From the NCBI RefSeq assembly GCF_000422705.1, contig NZ_AUGO01000007.1, forward strand, positions 264,719-328,718: a DNA stretch of 64,000 nucleotides. Reading direction: 5' to 3'. The translations under genes were made by a program, and so were the position numbers. Origin of the DNA: Flavobacterium soli DSM 19725. Lineage in GTDB: Bacteria > Bacteroidota > Bacteroidia > Flavobacteriales > Flavobacteriaceae. The number at the start of each line of letters is the position of its first letter. Position 1 is the stretch's first letter. Below, piece after piece: positions 25,224 to 33,924 of this stretch. The notes under the pieces were generated by a model. The model did no database searches. It had not been told where the DNA came from and was given only the letters and a program-made list of their open reading frames with translations.

Positions 25224-25760
25224 AATCGTAAATGTTAGCACACAAAGGTAACAGCGGCAGCCCTTCCACCACCACCCCACTGTCCCAGATGGCCCCACTT
25301 GTCCCCATTTGCCCCCATCTGCACACAGAACGCATAACGCAAGCCATTTCGGAAATCCAAAAAAGCATCAGCCCACCCTCCAACACCAAGCTATAGGGAT
25401 GAAAAAATAAAATAAGTAAGAGGAATACATCACCACCTTTTATGATTTTGATAAGGGCAAACCAAAATCCGTATGATTTTGACCATAAAAAAACAGTATT
25501 AATCTAAAACTGTAAACTAAAACCGGTATGAGAGAATACTTAAATCTTTTAATCTTTTAATCTTTTAATTTTTTAATCTTTAAATCTTTAAACACAGATA
25601 CTCCCCCTCTAAGGTAGGTCTAAGGTAGGTTTTCGGCTATACAAGGTCCTTATATCGGCATGGGGTGAACACCCTAAATTATGGGGTGGCTACTGATATC
25701 TTGGTTGATTTGTGCTAATTTTGGAAAGGTAATTGCTATACTTTTGTAAAAATACAGAAA
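25224..25760. other. Intergenic region with simple repeats
   Basis: No gene seen. Contains AATCTTTT-type repeats at about 25541-25592 and two copies of CTAAGGTAGGT at about 25609-25630, plus a 20-bp direct repeat CAAACCAAAATCCGTATGATTT at about 25455-25475 partly repeated before it. It marks the junction from the GC-rich island back to AT-rich sequence. Confidence 0.5.
25541..25592. repeat. AATCTTTT tandem repeat
   Basis: At least three adjacent AATCTTTT units followed by degenerate ones. Low-complexity repeat, possibly slippage-prone; lies 170-220 bp upstream of the VNPDG-repeat gene. Confidence 0.7.
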
Positions 25761-26138
25761 ATGAAATCTTCCCTTGCCCTCATTTTGTTCTTTTTTATGG
25801 TGCAGGCAATAGATGCCCAGACCATCCGGGTCAACCCCGATGGCACCCACACCGTGATCCACCAAACGGGCAGTGACACCTCGGTTCAGGTCAATCCTGA
25901 TGGTACTCACACCGTGACGACAGGCAATGTTCAGGTAAATCCTGATGGCAGCCACAGCGTTCTCACCGGAAATGAAACAACAACTGTTCGAGTGAACCCA
26001 GACGGAAGCCACACCGTGATACAACCTAGCGAGACCAACACAGCAGTTCAGGTAAATCCTGATGGCACCCACGCGATTTTGATCAAGAAAGAGAAGAAAC
26101 CTAAAAAGAAAAAGAAAAAAAAGACCCAACCCCAATAA
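25761..26138 (+). CDS. Secreted VNPDG-repeat protein
   Basis: 125 residues: signal peptide (SSLALILFFFMVQAIDAQ), five copies of a VNPDGTHTV-like unit spaced about 14-24 residues apart, and a Lys-rich tail (KKPKKKKKKK). Short beta-strand repeats of this type resemble surface or matrix proteins, though I cannot name a family. Followed after 12 bp by a small acidic/helical gene and then a strong terminator, so they form one transcript. Confidence 0.75.
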   Translation: MKSSLALILFFFMVQAIDAQTIRVNPDGTHTVIHQTGSDTSVQVNPDGTHTVTTGNVQVNPDGSHSVLTGNETTTVRVNPDGSHTVIQPSETNTAVQVNPDGTHAILIKKEKKPKKKKKKKTQPQ

Positions 26139-26150
26139 ACCAACTGTATC

Positions 26151-26387
26151 ATGGACGAATTTAAAGAAGAAGCCGAAAAACTACACCAATATTACAGGCA
26201 AAACAAGCTTCCGGCTCCAAGCTTGAGAAAACAGCTAGTAGAAAGCGGTTATATGGAAACCGTATATGACGAATTTAGAGACGAACTCACCACGATAAAA
26301 AATAGTATCGTTTCCTCAGCCGATGAGGCTCAAAAATGCAATGCTATCATGGATGACTTGGTAAGGCAGCTCAAGGACAAACTATAA
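26151..26387 (+). CDS. Small helical hypothetical protein
   Basis: 78 residues, highly charged and probably a coiled-coil helix pair (LHQYYRQNKLPAPSLRKQLV, then DELTTIKNSIVSSADEAQKC). Cytoplasmic, no known family. In operon with the VNPDG-repeat gene and directly followed by a terminator, so it ends the unit. Confidence 0.65.
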   Translation: MDEFKEEAEKLHQYYRQNKLPAPSLRKQLVESGYMETVYDEFRDELTTIKNSIVSSADEAQKCNAIMDDLVRQLKDKL

Positions 26388-26425
26388 AAAGAGGGCCTCA
26401 TTTAAACAAATGAGGCCCTCTTTTT
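26386..26425. terminator. Strong intrinsic terminator
   Basis: Perfect 18-bp stem AAAAAGAGGGCCTCATTT / AAATGAGGCCCTCTTTTT with a 4-nt loop. Starts within the last bases of the small helical gene and also lies between convergent genes, so it can serve both. Confidence 0.93.
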
Positions 26426-26445
26426 GATCTTTGGTTTACGGATTA

Positions 26446-27465
26446 CTATTTCATACTTGTTTGTGTAACGGTTGCTCCGGTAATGTGATCGATCATGATC
26501 TCGACGGTCTCCAAATTATGGGAAGTAACTATTCCTCCAATTATACCAAACATTATGCTTGCTGCAACAATAGCAGCACCATCGCCTGCTACTCGTACTC
26601 TTCCTGTATAAAAGTAATCGTCTTCCCTTTTGATCAATTTATAAAACCCGTATTCGGTAGCGATGTAGGGCACTCCGTTTTCTACAAAAGCATACATCCT
26701 ATCGCTACCAATGGAACTATATTTCCCATTATGATCTAAAAACTTCACGCCCCTTACGTCTCCTTTTTTATTTCTTTCAACCTTGAAATCGGTGTAATTT
26801 GGTATCTGATCCTTGAATCCAAAATAGCCTACATAGATACCGTCCGTTAATTTTTCGGCAGCATATAAGGGGATCGCTTGCTTTTCTATCTTATCCATAT
26901 TGACAATCTGCTCAACTGTAAAGGTACGATCCGGACTAGCCTTGGAAGACATTGCTTTTCCCATAAAATCATTGATGATCCTGCTGGCGTTTTTATAATT
27001 CTTCTGGGTTACATCCATCGCATTGACCGTTTCTATCAGGTCCGTACTGTTCACTTCACTGTAGGTTTGTCCTTTCTTGTGATAGGCATTTGCTCTCAGA
27101 TAGAAATAACCTGTTTCCTTGAACGATTCGGTAATTTCAGCAAACTTCATGTCCCGCAATTGGAGTACCAACGTATCCTGTGGTGTAGCATCAGCATTGG
27201 CTTTCAATAAATGGAAAATACTGTCGAGTTGTACCGCAATTGGAATTTTCGGCTGCACTAAAGCCCTTTTATTGAACGCCCCTTTTTGTACGATGCCATA
27301 ATTTGCAGTATCTTTTCTGGAGTCGATAATTTGCAAATGCGAAAAGTTGCTTTGTGTTGTATAGTCTGGTTTTACAATATTAAAATCTTCCGTTTTCTTG
27401 ATTTGTCCGTTTGCAAATTGCAAGGCAAACAAAGCCAATGCTACAATTTGTATTTTCTTACACAT
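26446..27465 (-). CDS. Secreted or periplasmic hypothetical protein
   Basis: 339 residues with a signal peptide (KIQIVALALFALQFANGQ) and a mixed alpha/beta body, including a DFKVERNKKGDVRGVKFLDH region and a hydrophobic stretch near the C-terminus (AAIVAASIMFGIIGGI). It is unlike anything I can name. Stands alone, convergent with the VNPDG unit. Confidence 0.7.
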   Translation of the reverse strand: MCKKIQIVALALFALQFANGQIKKTEDFNIVKPDYTTQSNFSHLQIIDSRKDTANYGIVQKGAFNKRALVQPKIPIAVQLDSIFHLLKANADATPQDTLVLQLRDMKFAEITESFKETGYFYLRANAYHKKGQTYSEVNSTDLIETVNAMDVTQKNYKNASRIINDFMGKAMSSKASPDRTFTVEQIVNMDKIEKQAIPLYAAEKLTDGIYVGYFGFKDQIPNYTDFKVERNKKGDVRGVKFLDHNGKYSSIGSDRMYAFVENGVPYIATEYGFYKLIKREDDYFYTGRVRVAGDGAAIVAASIMFGIIGGIVTSHNLETVEIMIDHITGATVTQTSMK

Positions 27466-27524
27466 AATTTTTTTTTATAGGCTGCAAAAATACCATTAAA
27501 ATAAAGTCATACCGAGTTTCAACA

Positions 27525-28259
27525 TTATTTTAATTTCCCCACCCGTAGCAACATGGGGAACGTTACCTTTTTATCACCGTTTTTCCAGGATTGTTCCAAT
27601 TCTTCTCGGATAAGGTCTATCGGGTTTAGGTTGTGATGGGCCTTGTAATGCTCCACTGCCGACCAAGTTTCGAGATAGCCAACGAGCTGATCGAAATTCC
27701 ATTTAAATTGGTTTAGAAAAGGCTCTGCTTCTATTTCTTCAAAGGGAAAGGGAATTGTTTTATAATTTTCGTCCAAGTATTTCCGTTCAGAATCCCAAAA
27801 AGGTCCTACAATAGTGTGATAGAAATCGAGCAGGATCTTATCCGAATGTGAATTTGTTGAAAACAGTCCATAGCCTAGAATGGCAATAATGCCGTTTGGT
27901 TTCAGAATCCGATAGACTTCTGCATAAAAGGTATTGAAATCAAACCAATGGACAGCCTGAGCCACAGTAATCAAATCGAATTGATGGTCGTGGAAGTCAG
28001 TCGCCTCAGCCGATTGATTCTTATAAATGACATTGATAATTTTTGGAGCATGCAACAGCTGATTCTCGCTGATATCAGTGGCATAAACCATATGAAAATG
28101 CTTGGAAAGAGCAAGGGCTACTTGTCCGTTTCCTGTTGACACATCGAGTGCTGTGTCTTTATTCTTTACAAACGAAAGTACATGATCAATCAATTCCTGC
28201 GGATAATGGGGTCGGAATTTTGAATACTGTGGAGCTTGATTGGAAAAATTATCTTTCAT
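27525..28259 (-). CDS. Class I SAM-dependent methyltransferase
   Basis: 244 residues with the SAM motif DVSTGNGQVALALSKHFHMV (about 39-58), the acidic YATDISENQL and the DLITVAQAVHWFDFNTFY block, resembling the yeast TMT1/trans-aconitate and ubiquinone-type methyltransferases. N-terminus NFSNQAPQYSKFRPHYPQEL matches this group. Substrate unknown. Preceded by low-complexity DNA (28262-28322). Confidence 0.88.
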   Translation of the reverse strand: MKDNFSNQAPQYSKFRPHYPQELIDHVLSFVKNKDTALDVSTGNGQVALALSKHFHMVYATDISENQLLHAPKIINVIYKNQSAEATDFHDHQFDLITVAQAVHWFDFNTFYAEVYRILKPNGIIAILGYGLFSTNSHSDKILLDFYHTIVGPFWDSERKYLDENYKTIPFPFEEIEAEPFLNQFKWNFDQLVGYLETWSAVEHYKAHHNLNPIDLIREELEQSWKNGDKKVTFPMLLRVGKLK

Positions 28260-28261
28260 AG

Positions 28262-28322
28262 TTTGCCTTTTGACTTTTGCCTTTTAACTTTTGCCTCTTG
28301 CCTTTTGCCTTTTGCCTGTCAC
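28262..28322. repeat. TTTTGCC-type low-complexity repeat
   Basis: Imperfect tandem units of about 8 bp (CCTTTTG variants) directly upstream of the methyltransferase start codon on the minus strand. No further function can be read. Confidence 0.6.
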
Positions 28323-28428
28323 TTGTTTCTAAAAAGAACACCCTAAGTTACATTTTTTCGACGACTTGAATTCACAAAAAACCTTAATTTATTGATGGAT
28401 TTGGCGTTTTAACTATTGGCAAAACCAT

Positions 28429-28436
28429 TATCTTTG
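28429..28436 (+). promoter_or_regulatory. Bacteroidota-type -7 element for dapD
   Basis: TATCTTTG lies 18 bp before the dapD ATG at 28455 and matches TAnnTTTG. A TTTG at 28400-28403 is 25 bp away, longer than usual, so the -33 part is uncertain. Confidence 0.5.
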
Positions 28437-28454
28437 CCGGAAAATCAAATCAAA

Positions 28455-29270
28455 ATGAAGACATTACAAACCATAATTGAGCAGGCTTGGGAGAACAGAG
28501 CTTTGCTACAGGAAGAAACTACAACTAACGCTATTAGAGAGGTAATTGACCTTTTGGATGCTGGAACTTTGCGTGTTGCCGAGCCTACAACTGATGGATG
28601 GCAAGTAAACGAATGGGTAAAGAAAGCGGTTGTCATGTATTTTCCGATTCAGAAAATGGAAACTTGGGAAGCTGGTATTTTTGAATACCACGACAAGATG
28701 CTTTTGAAACGTGACTATGCCGAGAAAGGAATTCGTGTGGTTCCGCCAGCTGTGGCACGATATGGGGCTTATATCTCGAAAGGGGTGATCTTGATGCCAA
28801 GCTATGTGAATATTGGTGCGTTTGTAGATGAGGGAACGATGGTGGATACTTGGGCAACGGTTGGTAGCTGTGCTCAAATTGGTAAGAACGTGCATTTGAG
28901 TGGTGGTGTAGGAATTGGTGGTGTGCTAGAACCTTTACAGGCAGCTCCTGTGATCATCGAGGATGGTGCTTTTATAGGATCGAGATGTATTGTGGTGGAA
29001 GGCGTTCGTGTGGAAACGGAAGCTGTTCTTGGTGCAAATGTTTGCTTGACCGCTTCTACCAAAATTATTGATGTTACGGGTGACGAACCTATTGAATATA
29101 AAGGAGTTGTTCCAGCTCGCTCAGTAGTGATCCCGGGAAGTTATACCAAGAAATTTGCTGCTGGAGATTTCCAAGTGCCATGTGCCTTGATCATCGGGAA
29201 ACGCAAGCCTTCGACTGACTTGAAGACGAGCTTGAATGATGCGCTACGCGAGTATGATGTAGCGGTTTAA
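28455..29270 (+). CDS. dapD: 2,3,4,5-tetrahydropyridine-2,6-dicarboxylate N-succinyltransferase
   Basis: Lysine/meso-diaminopimelate biosynthesis enzyme that transfers succinyl from succinyl-CoA. 271 residues, close to the E. coli length of 274. The second half contains left-handed beta-helix hexapeptides (GKNVHLSGGVGIGGVLEPLQ and GAFIGSRCIVVEGVRVETEA), the N-terminus the typical MKTLQTIIEQAWENR. I chose the ATG at 28455 because the extra codons upstream are not family-like. Draws aspartate semialdehyde toward lysine and cell wall, in competition with the thr pathway at 46-51.5 kb. Confidence 0.95.
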   Translation: MKTLQTIIEQAWENRALLQEETTTNAIREVIDLLDAGTLRVAEPTTDGWQVNEWVKKAVVMYFPIQKMETWEAGIFEYHDKMLLKRDYAEKGIRVVPPAVARYGAYISKGVILMPSYVNIGAFVDEGTMVDTWATVGSCAQIGKNVHLSGGVGIGGVLEPLQAAPVIIEDGAFIGSRCIVVEGVRVETEAVLGANVCLTASTKIIDVTGDEPIEYKGVVPARSVVIPGSYTKKFAAGDFQVPCALIIGKRKPSTDLKTSLNDALREYDVAV

Positions 29271-29274
29271 TTCG

Positions 29275-29310
29275 GTGATCAGTATTTAGTGATCAGTATT
29301 CAGTGGTCAG
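29275..29310. repeat. CAGTATTCAGTGATCAGT-type intergenic repeat
   Basis: Three near-copies of GATCAGTATT(T/C)AGTG in tandem after dapD. A related sequence in reverse orientation occurs at about 333-360 near def. Probably a dispersed intergenic repeat. Confidence 0.55.
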
Positions 29311-29342
29311 TAAAATATAGAGGGTAGAATTTAGAAGTTTCC

Positions 29343-29378
29343 AATCTAAAATCTAAAATCTAAAATCTAAAATCTAAA
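29343..29378 (+). repeat. Five AATCTAA tandem units abutting a glycosyltransferase start codon
   Basis: Five perfect 7-bp units fill 29343-29377 immediately before the ATG at 29379. A change in unit number would alter the spacing between promoter or ribosome binding region and the start. Confidence 0.8.
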
Positions 29379-30434
29379 ATGAAAGTATTAGTAATTCAGC
29401 AGAAAATGATTGGCGATGTCTTGGCCACTAGCATCGTATGCAATAATTTGAAGCTGATTTATCCTGGTGCTCAAGTGGATTATCTGATCTATCCGTTTAC
29501 AAAACCTGTAGTGGAACATAATCCTAATATTGACAACATCATCCTTTTTAAAGATGAATATAGAAAAAGCAAAAAAGCTTTTTTGAAGTTTTTAGTGGGC
29601 ATCCGAAAAGCCAAATATGATATTGTGATTGATGCTTATGGCAAGCTCGAAAGCAATTTGGTAGTGGGGATTTCGGGTGCTTCGACTAAAATTGGGTTTC
29701 ATAAATCGTATACTAATTTTATCTATACCAAAACGGTTAGGGAGATTCCGCAACCGTTAACCAATGCAGGAACAGCCTTGGAGAACAGGTTGAACTTGTT
29801 GAGCTCGCTGAACAATAATGTCTCACTTGACATCAAGCCCCATATCTTCCTGACGGAAAAAGAAATCCAGAACGGAAAGCAAATTCTGGAGCAAAACGAT
29901 CTCGATTTCTCGAAAAAAATAGTCATGATTGGCGTTCTAGGAAGCGGAAACAGCAAGACTTATCCTTTTCCTTATATGGCGAAAGTATTGGATTTTATTG
30001 TTGAAAAAACAGGAGCTACTTTGCTTTTCAATTATATGCCTTCGCAGAAAAAGGAAGCAAATGAGATCTTTAATTTGTGTAAACCCGAAACACAGCAGCA
30101 CATCAAGATTGAAGTGGTTCCGGGAAGTATCAGGGAATTTCTATCGATTACTTATCACTGTAATGCCTTGATTGGCAATGAAGGTGGTGCCGTGAACATG
30201 GCGAAAGCACTTGACATTCCTACGTTTACGATTTTTTCGACTTGGATCAAGAAAGAAGCCTGGAATTCATTTGAAGACGGAACAACGAATGTTTCGGTTC
30301 ACCTGAAAGATTTCAAGCCAGCACTATATGGAGCGAAATCTCCGAAGGAAATGAAAAAGGATGCCTTGAAATTATATGAGGCATTCACCCCCGATTTAAT
30401 CTTGCCAAGTCTTGAAAGCTATTTGAACAACTAA
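29379..30434 (+). CDS. Glycosyltransferase family 9 (heptosyltransferase-like)
   Basis: 351 residues. N-terminus KVLVIQQKMIGDVLATSIVC and the domain with VMIGVLGSGNSKTYPFPYMA, then LIGNEGGAVNMAKALDIPTF are typical for LPS-core heptosyltransferases of the GT9 family, which use ADP-heptose in the cytoplasm at the inner membrane. Sugar is not certain in flavobacteria. Preceded by tandem repeats that may vary its expression. Convergent with a GT2 gene, whose stop codon it overlaps by 4 bp. Confidence 0.88.
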   Translation: MKVLVIQQKMIGDVLATSIVCNNLKLIYPGAQVDYLIYPFTKPVVEHNPNIDNIILFKDEYRKSKKAFLKFLVGIRKAKYDIVIDAYGKLESNLVVGISGASTKIGFHKSYTNFIYTKTVREIPQPLTNAGTALENRLNLLSSLNNNVSLDIKPHIFLTEKEIQNGKQILEQNDLDFSKKIVMIGVLGSGNSKTYPFPYMAKVLDFIVEKTGATLLFNYMPSQKKEANEIFNLCKPETQQHIKIEVVPGSIREFLSITYHCNALIGNEGGAVNMAKALDIPTFTIFSTWIKKEAWNSFEDGTTNVSVHLKDFKPALYGAKSPKEMKKDALKLYEAFTPDLILPSLESYLNN

Positions 30435-31255
30435 GCTGGCTTTTCTCCCTTTATGATACCATAAGGTGTCCACACGATCTTATTGTCTCTCACATCTTTT
30501 CTAATCGCCAAATTTGCCGCTAAAGATTCTGGAGTTTTATAACCTCTTGCATGATCGAGGTGCAAACAGATGGCCTTGTGACGGATTTGAAGTCCCTTGA
30601 CACCATAATTTTCAAGGCGTTCGCCAAATTCTCGATCCGGACCACCATATTTCATTCGTTCATCATAACCATTTATCGCAATCATATCATCACGAAACCC
30701 CGATGAATTACAATTGTTGAAAGAAGGTGTTGTTGGGGTTACTGTGTCCAAAATAGTAGCCAAAACACCATCAGTAGATAATTTTAATGTTTGGGAAAAA
30801 CCGAGTTTGTCTTGACTTTTCAACCACTTTACATCAAAGCATCTTTCTTCTAAAATATCTTCTTTTGTGATGGCCTCGCTTGTTTTCATGCTCAATTTGC
30901 AGTATCCTCCCGAAAGGAATCGACCTTTTTGAGCATATTTTGCATGAACTTCAACAAAATCCTTTCTTGGAATACAGTCCCCATCGGTCATTAGAATATA
31001 TTCATGGACCGCCTCGATAATGGCAACATTTAGAATTTCTTGGCGTCTGTAACCCAAATCTTCATGCCACAAATGACGTACAGGAACAGGATAATTTTGA
31101 GCATAACTATCTATTAATGCTTTAGTTGAAGGCCTGGAACCATCATCTGCAATAATAAGCTCGAAGTCCTTATAGGTTTGATTGCTATATCCAATCAGGA
31201 CCTTCTCTAACCAGGCTTCGGCATTGTATGTACTTACTATTACAGAAATTTTCAT
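30431..31255 (-). CDS. Glycosyltransferase family 2
   Basis: 274 residues starting MKISVIVSTYNAEAWLEKVL; the ATG at 31267, giving MKKNMK, is also possible. GT-A fold: LIIADDGSRPSTKALID (first acidic motif), ILMTDGDCIPRKDFVE (the DxD-like motif) and GGPDREFGERL. Probably transfers a sugar to the surface glycan in the cluster at 29.4-35 kb. Specificity unknown. Confidence 0.88.
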   Translation of the reverse strand: MKISVIVSTYNAEAWLEKVLIGYSNQTYKDFELIIADDGSRPSTKALIDSYAQNYPVPVRHLWHEDLGYRRQEILNVAIIEAVHEYILMTDGDCIPRKDFVEVHAKYAQKGRFLSGGYCKLSMKTSEAITKEDILEERCFDVKWLKSQDKLGFSQTLKLSTDGVLATILDTVTPTTPSFNNCNSSGFRDDMIAINGYDERMKYGGPDREFGERLENYGVKGLQIRHKAICLHLDHARGYKTPESLAANLAIRKDVRDNKIVWTPYGIIKGEKPA

Positions 31256-31275
31256 ATTTTTTTTCAATTATTTCA

Positions 31276-31304
31276 TTGCAAAAATAGTAAATAATTTATA
31301 TTTG
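31276..31304 (+). promoter_or_regulatory. Bacteroidota promoter for the GT2 gene at 31324
   Basis: TTG (31276-31278) and TATATTTG (31297-31304) with an 18-bp spacer, about 20 bp before the ATG. Matches the -33/-7 pattern. Confidence 0.6.
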
Positions 31305-31323
31305 TTGAATATTATACTTTTTG

Positions 31324-32094
31324 ATGGAACTAAGCCCAAACAAGAATATCTCTGTATTAATCATAACGTTGAATGAAGAAGCTCACATGTATGAGCTGCT
31401 GAGCGATTTAGATTTTGCCGACGAAGTGATTGTGGTGGATTCCTACAGTACAGACAAAACCAAAGAAATTTGTCTTTCGTTTCCAAACGTAAAATTTTTG
31501 GAACACAAATTCGAAAACTATACTTCCCAACGAAATTTTGCAATCGATCAGGCCAAACACAATTGGGTCCTTTTTATTGATGCTGATGAACGATTGACAC
31601 CCGATTTAAAGAAGGAAATCATTCAAACGATCAATAGCGATACCGATGTGAGTGCGTTTCTTTTTTACAGAAAATTTTTCTTCAAAAGAAAGGTGCTTCA
31701 TTTTAGCGGATGGCAAACCGATCGTATTTTTAGATTGTTTAAAAAGGACAAATCACGCTATACGTATAAACGACTGGTACACGAAAAACTGGATGTTGAA
31801 GGCAAGATTGGTTTCCTGAAACACAAGCTTATTCATTATTCCTACAGCGATTATCAATCCTACAAGAATAAAATGGTTACCTATGGCAGATTAAAGGCTA
31901 GAGAAAAGTTTTTGAGTGGTTTCAAGCCAACCTTGGTCTATGAATATGGTCACCCGATTTATAATTTCCTATACCAATATTTAATTCGCTTAGGGATTTT
32001 AGATGGTAAAAAAGGAATTATCATTTGCTATTTGAATGCTTTGAGTGTAAAGGTTCGCTATCAAGAGCTGAACAAGCTTTACAATAAAAAATAG
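31324..32094 (+). CDS. Glycosyltransferase family 2 (WaaE/KdtX-like)
   Basis: 256 residues, ATG at 31324; a TTG codon precedes it in frame but the ATG fits the family. SVLIITLNEEAHMYELLSDL, then EVIVVDSYSTDKTKEICLSF, WVLFIDADERLTPDL (DxD) and a basic C-terminal region with LYQYLIRLGILDGKKGI typical of lipopolysaccharide core beta-1,4-glucosyltransferase-type proteins. Part of the surface glycan block. Confidence 0.88.
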   Translation: MELSPNKNISVLIITLNEEAHMYELLSDLDFADEVIVVDSYSTDKTKEICLSFPNVKFLEHKFENYTSQRNFAIDQAKHNWVLFIDADERLTPDLKKEIIQTINSDTDVSAFLFYRKFFFKRKVLHFSGWQTDRIFRLFKKDKSRYTYKRLVHEKLDVEGKIGFLKHKLIHYSYSDYQSYKNKMVTYGRLKAREKFLSGFKPTLVYEYGHPIYNFLYQYLIRLGILDGKKGIIICYLNALSVKVRYQELNKLYNKK

Positions 32095-32117
32095 TCTACC
32101 TAAATCTCCCCTACAAG

Positions 32118-32969
32118 ATGTTTGAGCATTTACTGATTACACGATTCAACTTAAAAAATCCTGATTGGGACCTCACCAAGAACAAGGAAAATCTATTGGA
32201 TGATTCCTGGATGAACGAACGTATTGAGTTGTTCAAGAATTATTGTTTCCCATCGGTAATTAATCAATCGAACAACAATTTTAAGTGGTTGCTTTATTTT
32301 GATAGTTCGACTGGCGAAAAATTTAAAATACAAATTGAAACGTTGGTTAAAGATCACGAAAACATTCAAATCTTCTATATCAATGGAATGCCCGAGTTTA
32401 ACAACAGCATTCTGAGTTATATAAAAAGTCATGCGAGTTCAAAACCCTATTTGATTACTTCCCGAATTGATAATGACGACAGCATCAGTAAATATTTTAT
32501 TGAGGAGGTTCAAAAGCAATTCAACAAACAAGAGTTTTTAGCAATTGATTTTATTGAAGGTTACACCTTGCAGGTAGAGCCAGAAGTAATTTTGGGAAAG
32601 AAAGAACATATTTTCAATCCGTTTATCAGTTTGATTGAAAAGAACCAAGATCCGAAAACCGTTTGGCACTACAGCCATACTCAATGGAAAAAAGAGCCTA
32701 GAGTCCTTCAAATTTCAGGCAAAAGAATCTGGATGTCGGTCATTCATCAAAAGAACAAAGTCAATGAATTTGATGGTTATGGCAACATCAATTGGAATTC
32801 CATCAACAAAGAATTTATACTCTCTGAAGCCATCAATACCAAAATCACCCAGAACATCATTCCTTTTAAAAACTGGTGGTTTAGGAGCTTGAGAAATTAC
32901 CTCTATGTAAATATGGTTTTGTTTAGCAAAAAATTCAAAAAAGCGATCGGGGTTTATAAAGTGAAATAA
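32118..32969 (+). CDS. Putative rhamnosyltransferase (PF11316-type)
   Basis: 283 residues. MFEHLLITRFNLKNPDW, WLLYFDSSTGEKFK, PYLITSRIDNDDSISKYFIE (DxD-like) and the central region fit the putative rhamnosyl transferase family, found in surface polysaccharide clusters. Lies 23 bp after the GT2 gene on the same strand, so the two are cotranscribed. Sugar specificity not proved. Confidence 0.8.
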   Translation: MFEHLLITRFNLKNPDWDLTKNKENLLDDSWMNERIELFKNYCFPSVINQSNNNFKWLLYFDSSTGEKFKIQIETLVKDHENIQIFYINGMPEFNNSILSYIKSHASSKPYLITSRIDNDDSISKYFIEEVQKQFNKQEFLAIDFIEGYTLQVEPEVILGKKEHIFNPFISLIEKNQDPKTVWHYSHTQWKKEPRVLQISGKRIWMSVIHQKNKVNEFDGYGNINWNSINKEFILSEAINTKITQNIIPFKNWWFRSLRNYLYVNMVLFSKKFKKAIGVYKVK

Positions 32970-32970
32970 T

Positions 32971-33924
32971 TTACGGTTTTAAAATCGTATTCAGCCAATT
33001 TTGAACGGTATATTTTTCATAAATTCCCTTTGGAACAGGTTGATATTCAGAAGTGAAAAATGAATCTGGAATATCAATCTTCTCTCGATTTTCAATCACA
33101 TGAATGTTGTTCGGATTATAAAAATCATAATTTTTAATATCGCTGTTTGTCGTAATCAGTTTCTTTTGATAACCAATTGCTTCAAAAACCCTAAAAGTGA
33201 GCCCATCCTGAACACCATATTTGTGAATATCTACAATAATGTTTGACTTTTTGATTTCATTTACAACTGCTTCATTGTTCATCCTTTTGGTAAAAAATGT
33301 AATGAGACCATCATTGGAATCTTCCTTATCCATTACAAAAAACTTATAGCTGACGTTTTTTTGTTTTAGAAATTCTGCCACATTTCGCAAGGTTTTTAGC
33401 CTGTAATCCTTTGACATTACTGAAAAAGCATCATATTCAGTTACATCAACAACTTTAGGTTTTTCGAAGTAAATAAAATTTGGTAAAAACAATAAGTCAT
33501 AATCTGCAACATCCTTTTTTTCATAGGAATATACCTTGTCAAAAAAATGAATTACCTCACTTTTTCGCTTGATATTATTGATCGAATCATGGTAATAGGC
33601 GACAAAAAAATGGGTAGAATCCTTAAGTTGCTTTAATTGGGAATCAAATAATAAATCAGGCCGAGCGACTAAAGTGATATCGTAGGATTTGCTTTTCACT
33701 TCTTCCAATAGACATTGGTATTTGTAAAGGTTTTTAAGTTTTTTACCCTTGCAAACTTTAAAGAAAAAGCAATACAATTTTTCGAAAACATTTTTATATT
33801 TATAGCTTATAGTTGCCATATTATAAAAATCAACCTCGGTATATCGGGTTTTCAATTCCTCCAACACGCTGGTATAATAACCACTCATGTCGAAGGTGAT
33901 GAATAGGACTTTTTTATTTTCCAT
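32971..33924 (-). CDS. CgeB-like glycosyltransferase
   Basis: 317 residues of GT-B type: KKVLFITFDMSGYYTSVLEE at the N-terminus and YGVQDGLTFRVFEAIGYQKK with the DIKNYDFYNPNNIHVIEN tail resemble the CgeB-type spore-coat/surface glycosyltransferase group. Overlaps the upstream GT4 gene by 11 bp, so both are in one operon. Convergent with the rhamnosyltransferase gene. Confidence 0.75.
   Translation of the reverse strand: MENKKVLFITFDMSGYYTSVLEELKTRYTEVDFYNMATISYKYKNVFEKLYCFFFKVCKGKKLKNLYKYQCLLEEVKSKSYDITLVARPDLLFDSQLKQLKDSTHFFVAYYHDSINNIKRKSEVIHFFDKVYSYEKKDVADYDLLFLPNFIYFEKPKVVDVTEYDAFSVMSKDYRLKTLRNVAEFLKQKNVSYKFFVMDKEDSNDGLITFFTKRMNNEAVVNEIKKSNIIVDIHKYGVQDGLTFRVFEAIGYQKKLITTNSDIKNYDFYNPNNIHVIENREKIDIPDSFFTSEYQPVPKGIYEKYTVQNWLNTILKP

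Noticed and set aside
25761..26090. CRISPR array
   Set aside because: The DNA repeats encode VNPDG units in frame with variable spacing; no spacer-repeat regularity and no cas genes.
25674..26135. Antisense frame across the VNPDG-repeat gene
   Set aside because: Repeats in the reverse frame are a by-product of the coding repeats; the plus strand has signal peptide and terminator.
29343..29378. CRISPR or operator array
   Set aside because: Units are only 7 bp and adjacent, a simple tandem repeat.
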